From: Eulemur rufifrons
Taxonomy: Eukaryota; Chordata; Mammalia; Primates; Lemuridae
Length of the DNA: 64,000 nt
Direction of reading: 5' to 3'
Assembly: GCF_041146395.1 (NCBI RefSeq)
Contig: NC_091002.1
Coordinates: forward strand, 8,922,501-8,986,500
In this document: positions 20,050-32,448 of the stretch, piece after piece
Position numbering within the stretch: position 1 is the stretch's first letter
How the letters are laid out: every line of letters starts with the position of its first letter
Notes under the pieces: model-generated
What the model was told of the DNA's origin: nothing
What the model saw: the letters and a program-made list of their open reading frames with translations, nothing else
Databases searched by the model: none
Program-made: the position numbers and the translations under genes

Positions 20050-23000
20050 TGATGACCTTTCATTTTATTTCACCTAACCATCAGTAATGACTATTTTTAA
20101 TAATTTCCATTGGAATGTAGGTGATGTTAAAATAAAAATGGAGCTACCCCTCCCATTTCTATTTTGGGGTAGAAAAAGAAAAGTTTCCCTGAGGCATTTG
20201 GTGGTGGTAGTGGGGAATATTGGAGGAGGAGAGAGAACTCTAGACCCTGAGAAAAGAGACGTTTTAACAATAGGATTTGCTTTATACTAATGTGTGTGCG
20301 GGTTGTAAACAAGATTCCAGTTGAACCATGATAGACAAAATAACTTTTTTTTGGTAAAAACTTTAAAGCTCAATTCGTAAATCATAAGCAATTAACTTCT
20401 ACATTTAGCATTGACATAAATTAAAAATGTATAATGGACTTGACTCATCTTTCTCATTAACTTTAACCTGTATTTTCTAGGGAGTTGTTACTGTTATAAA
20501 AGAATACAAAGTTATTTTCTTATGTAAGTTTTCTATTTGAGACACTAGTCGGTGCTATTCTGAGAGTCAGAGAGTACTGAATGTTTCATCTATTAATCAG
20601 AAAACATTTGATCGTCATAGTGGTCACACCTGATCTGCCCTGGGAAGAGGCTCTCTGCTGGCTGAAGTTTGATGTCACATGTGACTTCTGCTGGCTGAAG
20701 AGGCATAGCATGGGGAAAAGCCTCAGAGTCAGGGGAGGGGGTGTCTGCCCTTGAACATCCCCCTCCCATCCTGCACTCCTCTGCACTTTTCCTTTATATA
20801 AAAGCTGTTCCTAAAAATTGTCAATGACATTCTTGGAGGATTCAGTTAGACTTTTGAATACCTTTATAAGGTGCACTATTTAAAGGCATCTTTAGTTAGT
20901 CTTTTGGAAGGTGAATAACCATCTTGTAGGTGGGTGGTTTTAAGTCCCCTCACTCTACCCCCAAATAAAACCTTGTCTTTTTGTGAAACAATATGGCTCT
21001 GTGCCCTTCACTTTGGCCTTTGAAGGCTTCCTCCCCATCCTGCCATGCACGTTGGAAAATGGAGATTCACAGGGACAACTCAGACTGAATGCAACATTGT
21101 GCCCCCTAGTTTGAACAGATAGCATGTTACTGGCAAAATTCTTTGAATGAGTTGGTGAAGGTGGCAAGGACTGAAGTATGAGGTGTTATTAATAATTTGT
21201 CAGCACCAGCAAAGCATCATAGGTAAATGAGTAGCAAAACAGCTGTCATTTCAATGAAAAGTCACTTAAGATCATTTTGCAGAAATGCACTGATATGAGA
21301 TGTTTTTGGAGCCATAGCTTTTGACCCAGCATCACCTACATTGGAGGGATTGTGTCAAAATGTCAAAAAAGCAGAAATTTTCAAGACATTAGAGATAGGG
21401 CTGACCAGGTCTCTACCCATGTCACCAGAATTAGAATAATGAAGTCAGCAGTGGGTGGTTTGAACAAATGTAATTTTTCAACATTCTCTGTGCAAGATAC
21501 TTACACATTTCAAATTATTCCTGAGAGTTCATGAATGTGCTTTAAAGAGCAGCTGTGATGACTCAGGCACCCACACAGGACGCTTGTTGCTTTGTGTACA
21601 CCTTGGCAGGTACTGGCTGCAGCTGGGTCTGGAGGGGGGATGTTCTGGGGACACGTGTGGATTGTCCACTGGCTTGTAGATGGCCCTCACTCCGCATGGG
21701 ACTTTCCAGTGTCCCTGTGTTCTCACAGGTTTCAAACTCTGGGTCTGCTGCCTGCCACTTGAATGATCTTAAACAAATCACTTAATGTTTCTGAGATTCT
21801 GTTATGTTGCAAACACATTCTTTCCAGATTTTGAAAACAAAATGTTTATCATTGCCACAATTTGTTAAGTGAGGAAGACTCTAGATTCAGGACACTTTGG
21901 TGTATTAACTGAAGTTTGCACTCATGTGGCATTCTGAGAAAACAAAATGAGCCCAGGTCCTTCCTTGTACCTGCATCCTACAACTTCTTGTTGACAAGAG
22001 ACAGACAGGGGCAGTGTGTACCGTTTCACCTGGGGCAGAAGAACTCGCCCATAGGAATCTGAGTCATATAAACAGTATAAACGGTCATCTCTGCCAAGGA
22101 TTTACAGGGAATGTATAGGACAGGCCTGTGAGCAATAGCTTATGAGATATATCTTTACCATAACTACTAATACATTTAGATTAATATCACATTATAAAAG
22201 TTATATGATGTATTCTTTAAGATAAAAAACATTTTAAAATAGATTACCAACAAACCACCAAGCATCATTTATAATACATGATGATTCAAATGGCAAACAT
22301 GGTTTAGATGACAAAGTCTAAATCATCTTAAATCGCTGTATGATATATAACTTGTTAAATTACCAAAAATAAAGTAAAATAAGACACTAAAGAACAGCAA
22401 TAACAAATAAACACTGGGACCCAAAATAACTGTTAGAACCAAGAATAATATAACCAGGAAACATTATACACATGCAGAAAATAATGAAAATAAAAGCTGC
22501 TTCTAAAAGCACAACCCAAGGGACAACTTTACATATTTACTTGCATTGAAAGAATTTATCTAGGAGTCCAATGAGCATTATTACAGATAAGAAGACATTT
22601 TGTTTTTCAAGTTCAATGTTCAGTGTGAAAACATCTTTAAAAAATTTTTAGTTCCTAACATATTCTTGTGCTGATAGAAGTCACTTTTAACACTGTAGTG
22701 GCATGTAGGGGATGTGACCCTGAGGGAGAGAGAACTTCGGTGGATTGTAAACCGAGTCTTTCAAAAAGGCCCACTTAGTTAAAGTTACTGCTTTGAACAA
22801 TTATGATGTCCCCAACAAGTTCAGTTGTAATCTGTCATTTGACCTCATTGGGTAGCTGCTTTCAGACGTACCCCTGCCTCTTTCTGAAAACTTCAGTGTC
22901 CAAAGCAAAACTGAAAAGCAAACACATTTCAGACGGTTAGAACTACAAAAGTTTTATTCTGTTGCCTCAACCTTAAACAAGATATTTCTGAAAGGGAGAT

Positions 23001-25019
23001 AAGTACTTAGCTCAAATACGTTTCGGACCCCCCAAGCCCCTTAGGAAAGTAAAGAAATGAAATGGTGTAGAAAATCTTGTGCTGTGTGTACAAGATGCAG
23101 TTTTTAACTTCTTCCAGTGATCTTGGTCCTCACATGTAGGTGGTACAGACTCTCAGCTGGTGTGGATTTGGAATAAGAGGGCTTATTTCTGAAGATCAGG
23201 ATGGCATTAAGTCCTGGGTCCAAGTTTGGAAACTGAGGGGCAGGCCCGTGCTTTTAGCTCTAGGGTATACCCCAAGGATGCTCAACTCAGCCTACAAAAG
23301 ATTGGCACCAGTTCTACTCAAATAGTTCTACTGTTGCAGCGTCTGAAAATGCATTTAATAAGGCATATGCACTGCTATAACCAACCCTCATGTCTGACTT
23401 CTCAGCCTCAGCCCATCATCCCCTGTCTCCTTCATAAGAGACCTTGTCCTCACCAGTTGAGTGTGCCATGTGCTAATGGCACAGTGCCCATAGGGTGGTC
23501 AGGAGAGTTGACATGTGCTAGGTAGACAGCGTGCATGGTATCTGAGACGCCATCTAAGCAAGGGGTCTGGCCTGGTCTAGGAGTCATAAATTGACTGTCA
23601 TAGAGTGGCGTTAAGAGCCTCACCTGCTCCAGATCTCTCCTGGAACCCCCCACCTGTACGCATGAGGACACGAGAGGACCCTGCACGGGGCATTTCTGCC
23701 AGTCCTACCTCAGCCTTGACATGCTTGCAGATGTCTCTTGCCCACATGCAGTCCCCTCTTCACTTTTCCCTCCCAGTTCCTTTCCTTTCCAAGAAAGACA
23801 AGCAGTTCCACAACAAAGACTGTGAGCTGATTAACTTGCATAGTATTTTATGGTTTTTCTCTTGTATAATAAGCTTAGAGATACAGTTCATTCATTTCAG
23901 GACTCTGATAACAGTACAATACTCTAAATTCCCTCACAAAGACAGGTTTTTGTTAAAAGCTAATTTTAAGCAAAAGGAAACAATCTGTTTTGTTATTTCT
24001 AAGTTCATTCTCTGCCATTCATCCTCATCCTGAGTTTTTAAAAGCTGTGGACGGAAGTATCACACCTTCCCAGGTGGGGTAACTAGTCCATTGTTCTTGC
24101 TTTATTCAAAATGAGTATTTATCTAGCTGTATCTCAGTCCTTCTGCCATCTGCTTTGACCTGGCTTGTCTGGGTCTTCTTGCATAATATTCATTGGCACA
24201 CTTGCTAATCTGAATATTCTGGGTGTGGGTGTATTAGCTGTGAATAGAGCCTTGGATATATTTTGGGATATCACAGTCTATTCTAGAACCATAGAGATAA
24301 AATATATCTATTGACTCAAAATGTGCAGGAATATGTAGCTTCCTTTCCTGTTACTGGACCTTGAGCTGCTGATTTGCCAAGTGCCTTTCCAGGAAACACA
24401 TACCTAATGCGCTTCCATCCCAGATCACAGCAACTGGCCTGTCTGCAGGGCTCAGTGGTGACCAGGCGGTCCTGCTCTCTCTCCATTGGTGTTTGGCCAT
24501 GGCCCAGCCTCAGACACCCTCTTTCTTTGACAGAACAGGGCCCTTTTCAAATGTTCCAGTTCTCCATGGCACCAGGGTCCCATTGTGGAAAGCTGAAGCT
24601 TCTGAATGCCGCACTGGCACCTCCCTGGTCCCAAATCCAGTGACTGTGGTGACACCATCCCATTCGGAATTCAGCACCGGCTGTTGCCAGCTGGTCTGTG
24701 CTGCCGCTCCAGCCTTGTCGAGGTGCCCCTAGGGTAGTAGCAGCCAAACTCACAGACAGTAGGAGCAGAGGGCTTCCTGGTGACCTCTGGACCAGATCAC
24801 TGAGCTGTAGCCCTTCTGGCACTGCCCTGCCTCCACTCGTCTTGTCCTCCAGCTTTTGCAGTGCCCCTGGGCACCTATAGAGGTTTCTGGTCACCTTCTG
24901 ATAGTCAGTTGCCTAGTCTGTTCTAGAATTGCTAGTTATGTACCATTTGAGACTCACCTCTCCCAGGGTAGGAGGAATTTTGTCCTCTGGGAAGGGTCAC
25001 ATCTGCTTTCATCAGCTCT
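20050..25019. other. No gene seen; A/T-rich presumed intronic sequence
   Basis: No exon, RNA gene or long repeat recognised in almost 5 kb. 21725-21815 holds a MIR-like block ('GAATGATCTTAAACAAATCACTT'). 22100-22560 is very A/T-rich. Frames in 23.2-24.7 kb are short and overlap on both strands. Confidence 0.4.
21725..21820 (+). mobile_element. MIR core fragment, plus strand
   Basis: 'CTGCCACTTGAATGATC', 'CAAATCACTTAATGTTTCTG' and 'AGATTCTGTTATG' follow the MIR core ('gccacttactagctgtgtgacc...gcaagttacttaacctctctg'). Confidence 0.55.
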
Positions 25020-25065
25020 TCCATTCTAACTCCTCCATTCTAACTCCTCCATTCTAACTCCTCCA
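25020..25065 (+). repeat. 14-bp tandem repeat, about three copies
   Basis: Unit CCATTCTAACTCCT repeated three times without a mismatch, starting at 25021, with a partial fourth unit. A small minisatellite-like duplication. Confidence 0.95.
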
Positions 25066-25124
25066 GCATTGGGACACAGGAGGAGAAGAGGTTGAAGAAA
25101 AGGGACAAATAACTTTTTGTTTTT

Positions 25125-25398
25125 GTTTTATTTTCGAGACAATCTCTCTTCTTACCCAGGCTAGGGTACATTGACGTCATCATAGCTCACTGCAGCCTCA
25201 AACTCCTGGGCTCAAATCAAGTGATCCTCCTGCTTCAGCCTCCCGATTAGCTGGGACTACAGGCACCCACCACCATGCCCAAGTAGAGGTGGGGTTTTGC
25301 TTTTGCTCAGGCTGGTCTCAAACTCCTGAGCTCAAGCAATCCTCCTGCCTTGGCCTCCCAGAGTGCTAGGATTACAGACATGAGCCACCGTGTCCAGC
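25125..25398 (-). mobile_element. AluJ-like SINE, minus strand, with a deleted linker
   Basis: Reverse Alu order: T-rich head, 'GAGACAATCTCTCTTCTTACCC', 'CATAGCTCACTGCAGCCTC' (25181-25199), 'GCTGGGACTACAGGC', 'GCTCAGGCTGGTCTCAAACTCC', 'GTGCTAGGATTACAGAC'. The 'GGCTAATTTTTGTATTTTT' linker between the arms is missing, with 'CCATGCCCAAGTAGAGGTGGGG' in its place. It contains a palindromic TGACGTCA at 25172-25179. Confidence 0.92.
25172..25179. promoter_or_regulatory. Palindromic CRE (TGACGTCA) inside the Alu
   Basis: A perfect eight-base CREB/ATF consensus. It arose where the Alu consensus reads GTGGCGTCATC, by change of the bases before CGTCA. A motif only; no sign of function in sequence. Confidence 0.4.
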
Positions 25399-27539
25399 TT
25401 CAAATAGCTTTTTCCTTAACTGGCACTGGGTGGCCCCCTCTTGGATGTCAGGGTCCTAGATGTTGGTGGCACAGGCGTCAAGATACACCTTGCAGGCCCT
25501 TCCAGTGGCTCCCAAAGTCCTTCCTGTGGCACCACCAGCTGGGGAGTTCTGCCTCCAGCCTGGGACCCCAGCCTTGTGCTTCCTGTGCTCCCACCACGCC
25601 ACTCTGAACTGAGGATCGATGTTCCTGGGCCTCCCCTGTTGGCCCATGGGGATAAAGAAGCTCAGCCTCTCCAGACATCATCCTCTGACTTGAAGAGGGG
25701 TCTTTCCATCTTCTGGGTGAGGGGCATGGTATGAAGGGACTTGGAGGAGCCTGGCCGACAAGGAGAGAATGGGGGTCCTGCAGGAGCAGGGAAGGTGTGC
25801 CAGGGAGGGCAGGAGACTGTGAGAGTGGGTGGGGCATGCAGTTCACACAGCTCTGGCTGCAGTGTCCTGGCATCATGGAGAAGGCCAGTCCAGGTGCCAT
25901 GAGCTGGGGTAGAGGAGCCGTGGGCTTGGCGGGTGGGGCATTAGTGCTCCAGGGGAGACTGAGGCTGTGGCATACTGGCGGGGCTCAGGGAGAGGGACGC
26001 ACGGGCTGAGTGTAGACTGCAGTCACTAGCACCTCTGCACAGTTGTACATACTCTAGACTCCAGGTATTACCAACCTATCTGTACCTAAGACATAGACGT
26101 AGGCTTCTGGCCTTACTGACCTCGGGTTTTGGCTCTCTGGCTGGACAGGACTCCACATTCATTCTCTCTCAGGTGGTCACACTGAAGGCTGGCTCCTCAT
26201 AACCAAGCCCGCCTGGCTGCCTTGGAGGGGTGGCCCCACTCTGCTTGTGTCTGGATGACATGGAGGTGAGGTCATGCATTTGGGGAAGTAAAGGGAGCTC
26301 ACATCTGAGGGGCCAGATTAAAGCTCACACAGCTTATTTATATCTTGTCGAAAGGTGATTCAGGGGCACCAACAGAAGGTCCAACCACCAGGGCTTATTG
26401 CTATCACTGTCTGTCTCCCAGGCCGGTGTGGCAACACCAAGAAGGGAGGGGTGAATATCTGAGACGTGTCTGTTGTTTCATGTGATTCCTCAGCGAGGTC
26501 TTGGGATGCCCATGTTGTACTTGGTGCGACAGAGACCCTTAGGGGTTACCTGACTTGCCGACCTTAGGATGTCAGAGGCAGAGCCAGGGCTCAGGAACCC
26601 AAGTCTTCAGGGCTTGTTTGTTTTTGCATTTGTCTCTAAAGTTCTTGTTTTCTCATCCTACCGCACTCAGTTTTCTTGGCATTGCTAGAACCTACCATAA
26701 TGTTAGGACAATTACACATCCTGTGCAATAGTTGGACAGACAAACAGATCCAGACAATTCCATTTTATAATAAACCCCAAGTAGGATAAAATGTAACTAG
26801 GTCGTTTCTCCGTCTGTGCTTTGCAGGTGGTTTCCTTGGAGGGTGGCACCCATAGCAAGTCAGCAAACAGTGACCGTGAGCCAGCGGAGACCTGGACATA
26901 GGCCAGGCTGGAATCACCCACCTGGAAAAGTCCACGGAAGAGAATTCTGCAGAACATACAGGCAGAGGGGAAACATGCGTTCCCCTGAATGCCACAGGCC
27001 CCAGACATTTAGAGAGAACATCCCAGTAAACTAAATAGGACAGCAGGTTGGCTGCCAGGACCTTGTGGGCACTGTATTCTTGTCTTTCCCTCAGCAAAAG
27101 ACTTTTCCCAGAAAATGGAAATGTTCTTTCTCCTCAGACGTTGCCCAGAAATGCTGGTCTTCCTGGAATTTGTATTCAGAGTTTTATATATTACAGAAAT
27201 ATATTTTGGTGAGCTAGACTCTGCCAACTGCTCAAATCTTTCCTTAAGACTAAGTTGCTGCTTTCTTAGAGAGTAAGACAAGGATGGACCCACTTGCTTT
27301 TGGGGGCCCAAGTCAGAGGGACTCTGTCTCCACCAGAGTCTCGCTGGCCCTGGAGAATGGCTGGGGGCATGGTCCCGACGGCATGTCCCTCTCCTCTGCG
27401 CCCTCCCCAGCCCGAGCCTCCTTGGATTCCGCTGACCAGGCCACCTGTGCCAGGATGGGGCGGGCCCACACTCTGCACATACTCTTACTAACGGAGCTGT
27501 CTTGTGCTCCTGCTTTGGGTTGTGATTTATATGCAGCTG
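25399..27539. other. No gene seen
   Basis: GC-moderate unique sequence. 26500-26615 has a faint reverse MIR signature ('GGGGTTACCTGACTTGCCGACC', 'GGCAGAGCCAGGGCTCAGGAACCC'). The minus frame at 27009-27644 (211 codons) has overlapping plus-strand frames and no motif. Confidence 0.45.
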
Positions 27540-27965
27540 GCTCCCAGATTCCTTTCCCTGTCCCTTATCCCTACCCAAGGCTCCACCCCCAGGCTCTGGG
27601 GCATCAGCCTCAGTGAACCCCTTCTCTGCTGCTCCCTCCAGCACCTTAGGCCTCCCCTGCCATGCCCGTCACCCGGAAATCCACACAGAAAACCTCACCT
27701 CCTGTGCTCTCACCTCTTCCCTATCACAGGATTTAAGTACTTCTCACCCTCCCTTGCATCTTTTCCGCTTCAGCCCCACGCAGACACTCAGCTGGGCTGT
27801 CTCAGTAGCTTCCTGCAGGGTCTCCCTGTCTGCTGCCACATGCTTCTTCCCATGGGGCTGTTGGAAGAGCTGCTTTCCAAAACGCAGAGCTGCCTAGACA
27901 CGAGGCAGCCATGACAGTTCCTGTCTACCCTGCCTCTTCATCGCCATTTCTCTAGGTCCCCAGAA
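27540..27965 (+). mobile_element. L2 LINE fragment, plus strand (probable)
   Basis: Long C/T-rich stretch with 'CCTCACCTCCTGTGCTCTCACC' and 'TGTCTGCTGCCACATGCTTC', in the place of the L2 'ctccactctgcagccaga...tgccctctgcctggaatgctcttcc' block. Diverged; call is tentative. Confidence 0.4.
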
Positions 27966-28214
27966 CACTGGGTCACTCCTGTCTGTGCCCCCTCACCACA
28001 CACATGGGTTTGCACAAATGTATGCACATGTGCCCGCACACGCGTGAGCTCATGCCTCCTTGTCTTCTGTTGGCTGCCTCTTGCTAATCTTCTTGGAAGC
28101 TCAGCTTGGCCAACACCTGTTCCGGGCATCCCTTCTTCAAGTTTAGAATTCCCACCTCTAGGCATCCTGGTTCCTGGGCCCACCCGGGCGCTGGTGTGGC
28201 CTTAGCAGAACAAC

Positions 28215-29265
28215 TCAAGTATGAGATACCAAGAAATAACTTTGGCAAGAAATGTGCAAGAACTATATAAAATTTTATTCATGGAACAAGAGAGAACACT
28301 TGAATAAATGAAGAATAACAACGTGTTTCTGGATGGGAACACTCAATAGTAACACAATATCATTATTCTCTCCAAGTTAATTTTCAGGTTTAATGTTATT
28401 TCAGTCAGAATGCTGATGTTATATTGCCCTTTGACCTTGACAGGATTATTCAAAAGTTCATGAAAGTATAATCGGCTGCAATGCTGGGTTTTTTTTTAAT
28501 ATGAAGAAATGTTCTACCAGATAATAAAACCCAGTGTTAAAATTACATTAATTGACCTCACATTCATTAGGATGGCTACTGACAAAGAAAAAAAAAAAAC
28601 CCAACACACCCAGAAAACAGCAAGTGTTGGTGAGGATGTGAAGAAATTGGAACCTATGTACAATGTTGGTGGGGTTGTAAAATGGTGTAGCTGCTATGGA
28701 AAATAATATGGGTCAAAAAAGTTAAACATAGAATTACCATATGATCCAGCAGTCCCACTTCTGGGTTTATATCTAACAGAATTGAAAGCAGAATCTTGAA
28801 GGGATTTGCATGCCCATGTTTACAGCAACATTAATCACAATAGCTAAAATGTGGAAGCAGCCCAAGTATCTATCAAGAGACGAATGGATAAGCAAAATAT
28901 GATATATACGTGCCATGAAATATTATTCAGCCTTAAAAAGAAATTCTGACATAGGCAACAACATGGGTGAATCTTATGAACATATGCTAAGTGAAATAAG
29001 CCAGCCACGAAATGACAAATATCATGTGATTCCATTTGTATGAGGTTCTTGGAGTAGCCAAGCTCAGAGCCAAAGTACAGTGGTGGTTGTCAGGGTCTGG
29101 GGGAGGCGAAAGGGGGAGTTATTGTTCAATGGGAATAGAGTTTTACAATTGTAAAATGAAAAGGTTCTGCGGATGCCTTGCATAAAAATGTGAATATACT
29201 TAACGCTACTGAACTAGATACTAAGAAATAGTTAAGATGGTAAATTTTGTATATATTTTTGCCAC
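28215..29265 (+). mobile_element. Old L1 (L1M) ORF2 3' part and 3' UTR, plus strand
   Basis: The end of ORF2 can be followed: a block like 'AGAAATGTGCAAGAACTATA' at 28245-28264, then 'GATGTGAAGAAATTGGAACC' (28635-28654), 'GTTGGTGGGGTTGTAAAATGG', 'ATATGATCCAGCAGTCCCAC' (28739-28758), 'GCAGCCCAAGTATCTATC' and 'ATATTATTCAGCCTTAAAAAG' (28920-28940). It carries many stops and small deletions. An A run sits at 28588-28600. Confidence 0.9.
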
Positions 29266-29299
29266 AGTAAAACCTACATCAATTGGAACTGTAATATTC

Positions 29300-29580
29300 T
29301 AGTTATTGGCAAATAGTTGACCGGCTATTCTGGTTATCATGTGTCTGTGGGTCAGGAATTTGAACCCTCCTGTGGGGGCTGAGGACTGTGTATCTCTGCT
29401 CTGTGGCTTCTGGGACCTCAGCTGGGTGGCTGGGGCAGGCGTCTTCGGAAGGCTTCTTCCTTTGCACACTTGGGCCTGGGCTGGGCGCACTTGAAGCCCG
29501 GACCCCGAGTGCCTACGCACGGCCCCTCCCTGGGCTTCCTCATAGCATGGCGGTGTCAGACTTCATATTTTGAGGCTCCT
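29300..29580 (+). mobile_element. Unassigned interspersed repeat related to 31770-32290
   Basis: Shares 'TGGGCTTCCTCATAGCATGGCGG' (29531-29553) with 'TGGGCTTCCTCACAGCATGGCGG' at 32007-32029, preceded in both by GGGACCTCAG/GGCTGG-type sequence. The block is familiar from an old mammalian DNA or LTR element that I cannot name reliably. Confidence 0.45.
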
Positions 29581-29929
29581 TGCTCTAAAAGCCACTGTGA
29601 ATAAGCTGAGGGTGCAACCTTGTCCTGACCCATCTCTGCTGTCACCCCACGTCAGCTCCACTGTATTCTGTTGGTTAGAAGCCAGTTCCTGAGCCAGCCC
29701 CACATCCCTGAGAGGCAAATTAGACCCCATTTTTGTAAGGGAGGCATGTGGAAGAGTCTATGTCCATATTCAATCTTCCAAGCAGACGGGTAGGTCAGAC
29801 AGAGCTCCGAAAGGGATTCCAGCCCAGAGGGCTCAGACGTGTGGTAAAGGCAGCGTGGTAGCCCGAGGTCGCTGCACTAGCCAACAGGGGCTCCAAGCAA
29901 GCAGGCTGCTGGCATATAGAGTCAAACTA

Positions 29930-30350
29930 CATCTCTCCACATCATAAATGTTTCTGAATGAATATACAAGGCATTAATAAATAAATATAAAAAGAGGCAT
30001 GGATAATTTCAGCCTGCAATTGAGTGTCTTCCCAGTATTTCCAAATGAGAAAAATATTGGTGAAGATTAAATATATGTCACACATTCTGCATAACAAACA
30101 CTGTAAACAAAATTATAAAGCATATAATCTGGAAATAAACATTTGGAACAAATTAATAAATGCTTAATAATCCTCACAGAGCAAACGATAAGAAAATACT
30201 AACAACCCGATTAAACACTAAGCTCATGCCAGGGAGAAAAAGGTGAGAAGGGAAGTGGAAATGACTGATAAGTAAGTATATGGAAAAATATATGTTCATC
30301 TTCACTTGCAATTGTGAAAATGCACATTGAAGTTAAGGAAGAGGCATCTT
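29930..30350 (+). mobile_element. Old L1 ORF2 fragment, plus strand
   Basis: A-rich strand with 'ATATAATCTGGAAATAAAC' and, near 30290-30330, 'ATGTTCATCTTCACTTGC...GAAAATGCACATTGAAGTTAA', the degenerate form of the L1 ORF2 'atgctcaacatcactaatca...gaaatgcaaattaaaac' block. Likely the same old L1 lineage as the next fragment. Confidence 0.6.
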
Positions 30351-30539
30351 CCTTCCAAAACAATTGCATCAATTCAGAGATGGAGCTGCTCGGTTCTGGA
30401 AGGGCACCCAGGCAGGCGCTGGGATCTCGTGGGAGGCTGAGTCTGGGCTCACAAGTTACTGTGAAATGTGAGGCCTTTCCCCTATGTCCTTGGCCCCATA
30501 ACTGAGCTGCTAAGAAGCTGTTCTAAGATACATGCAAAG

Positions 30540-30935
30540 TTTGTGCGTCTTGACTTAAAGTAATGAAATATCAGAATAACCTAAATGCCTGTCAAGAGGG
30601 GATGGTTAAATATGATGCAAGTATCATAAGAGTTCTTCAGAGGTAGAGTTAATCCCTGAGCCATTGGCCAGGGCTGTGCCTGGTGTGTATTTATATGGAC
30701 AAATGTCCATGATAAACTAATGAGGATAGAAAGATAGAGAAAAATATGTTTAAAATTTTTATGAATGTGCTATTCTCTGGGGAGTTTATATATGCATTTT
30801 TGTGATTCTTGAAAGCTACTCCCCAAGTTGTTAATGATATGTAGCTATGAGGAGTAGAATGGAAATAGGAACTTCCATGGTTTTTACTTTCTACAGTATG
30901 GTTTGAATTCATAAAAATAAATGTGTTGTTTTTGC
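30540..30935 (+). mobile_element. Old L1 (L1M5/HAL1-like) 3' end, plus strand
   Basis: 'CAGAATAACCTAAATGCCTG' at 30571-30590, 'GGGGATGGTTAAATATGATGC' at 30598-30618 and 'CTCTGGGGAGTTTATATATG' at 30775-30794 follow the 3' part of old L1s ('aacctaaatgtccatcaata...ggttaaataaattatggta'). 30351-30539 between the two fragments is unassigned. Confidence 0.6.
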
Positions 30936-31142
30936 AGTTAAAAAATTCAATTCGAGCAAATAACTATCCTACAGAAATAATTAGAGCTCTGGATACACTT
31001 TTTTGGTTACATGTTCATTCACACCTGCTTGTGAGGAAGTGGGAAACCTGCGTCCTCCTGGAAGTTGAGTAAAGGGTGTTTGTGCGAAGCACACAGAGCA
31101 CAGTCAGGCTGCAGTGTGACAGAGCAGGCTTCCAACGCATGC

Positions 31143-31145
<3 letters not shown>

Positions 31146-31174
<29 letters not shown>
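31146..31174 (+). repeat. (CA)n microsatellite
   Basis: Uninterrupted AC dinucleotide run, about 14 units. It explains the poly-(Thr-His) and poly-(Val-Cys) stretches in frames across it. Confidence 0.97.
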
Positions 31175-31176
<2 letters not shown>

Positions 31177-31389
31177 AGTCCTTCCCCTGGCTACCTGCCC
31201 TCCTCTTGAGAGACCCGCTCTGCGCTCACACCCAGGACTCCCCTCTGAGGAAGTCCCTCTCCTCTGAGTATGCAGGTGCGTGCACTCTTTCCCGTGGCCG
31301 GCACACTTGGCTCTGAACCTCAAAACAGTGCACACACTTTGAAAAGTAGTTTATTCAACATGTATCGTGTATCTAGCATTCGCTTCATC

Positions 31390-31700
31390 TGGTGTTAGAC
31401 CTCAGAGATACAGGGCCCTGCTTGGTGGTGCAGGGCGTCACTTTGCTTGACACAGGTCCAAGTATGATGACAAGGGTGAGTTCAGGGGCTGCAGGAATGT
31501 GGGGAAGAGGCCCCTAACCAGAATGGGGGTGGTGGGGATGCTGTGGCTACACTGAGCTAGACTCAAAGTGTGAAGGTTAGACTGGAGGAGTAGAAAGAAG
31601 GGGTCTTCCAGGCAGAGGGTACAGGAGGAGGGTCAGAGGTCCAAGATGCCTGGGAGTCCTGAGGATGAGGAATTTTAGTTGGCTTCAGAACCTAGTCTGC
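31390..31700 (-). mobile_element. L2 LINE fragment, minus strand
   Basis: 'GATACAGGGCCCTGCTTGG' and 'GGGTCTTCCAGGCAGAGGGTACAGG' (about 31600-31624), reverse of the L2 block 'gttccctctgcctggaatgctcttcc'. Diverged. Confidence 0.55.
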
Positions 31701-31769
31701 ACCAATGGTGTTTACTCAGATCCAGGCGACCATTTGAGAAACAGTAGATGGAGTCAGACTAAGTTGCAC

Positions 31770-32290
31770 ATGGTCCTGGCTGCCTATTGCTGTATACAGA
31801 GTGCCCCAAATCTTACTGTATGAAACTTTCTGAGGGCTGGGAAGTTTGGAGGGGTTGGCTGGGTGCTTCGGCCCCAGTCTGTCCTGCAGGTGCAGTCAGT
31901 GGGTATCTGGAGCCAGAGGAGTGGGAGACTAGAACCACTGGGGGCCGGCCAGGTAACTGCGCAATCTCGGGAGCTCTCCCTGTGGTCTCTCCACATGGGT
32001 TACATTGGGCTTCCTCACAGCATGGCGGCCTTGAGGTATTGGACTCCTGAAGTGGCAGCTCGGGGCTCCAGTTCAGGTTTTCTAGCAAAACAGAAGTTGC
32101 ATGAACTTTTCTGACTTAGCCTCAGGATTCACATGACATCACTGCTGTCACGTTTCTTTGTTACGTGTGAGTCTCAGGCACACCTAGATTCAAGGGGGGA
32201 GGCAGAGACCCTATTTCTCACTGAGAGGAGTATCAAGGCCACATCACAGAATAGACGTGGGATGGGAAATATTGTCATGTCCACTTTTAG
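31770..32290 (+). mobile_element. Unassigned interspersed repeat
   Basis: 'GCTGCCTATTGCTGTATACAG' opens it and 'CACAGCATGGCGGCC' (32017-32031) and 'CACACCTAGATTCAAGGGGG' (32179-32198) follow, an order I recall from a widespread old mammalian repeat. Shares its central block with 29531-29553. Family not named. Confidence 0.5.
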
Positions 32291-32417
32291 AAAACCTGAT
32301 ATGAAACAAATAATAAAAAATAAAATATCTAGATTACTTGCTGTACACACAGTAGGTCTTTGGATCACAAAAAAAAAATGAAAAATAGAACACTTTCTTA
32401 TCAAAAAATTATCCAGA

Positions 32418-32421
<4 letters not shown>

Positions 32422-32448
<27 letters not shown>

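Noticed and set aside
27009..27644. 211-codon minus-strand frame
   Set aside because: Overlaps several open plus-strand frames, no motif; composition of chance translation.
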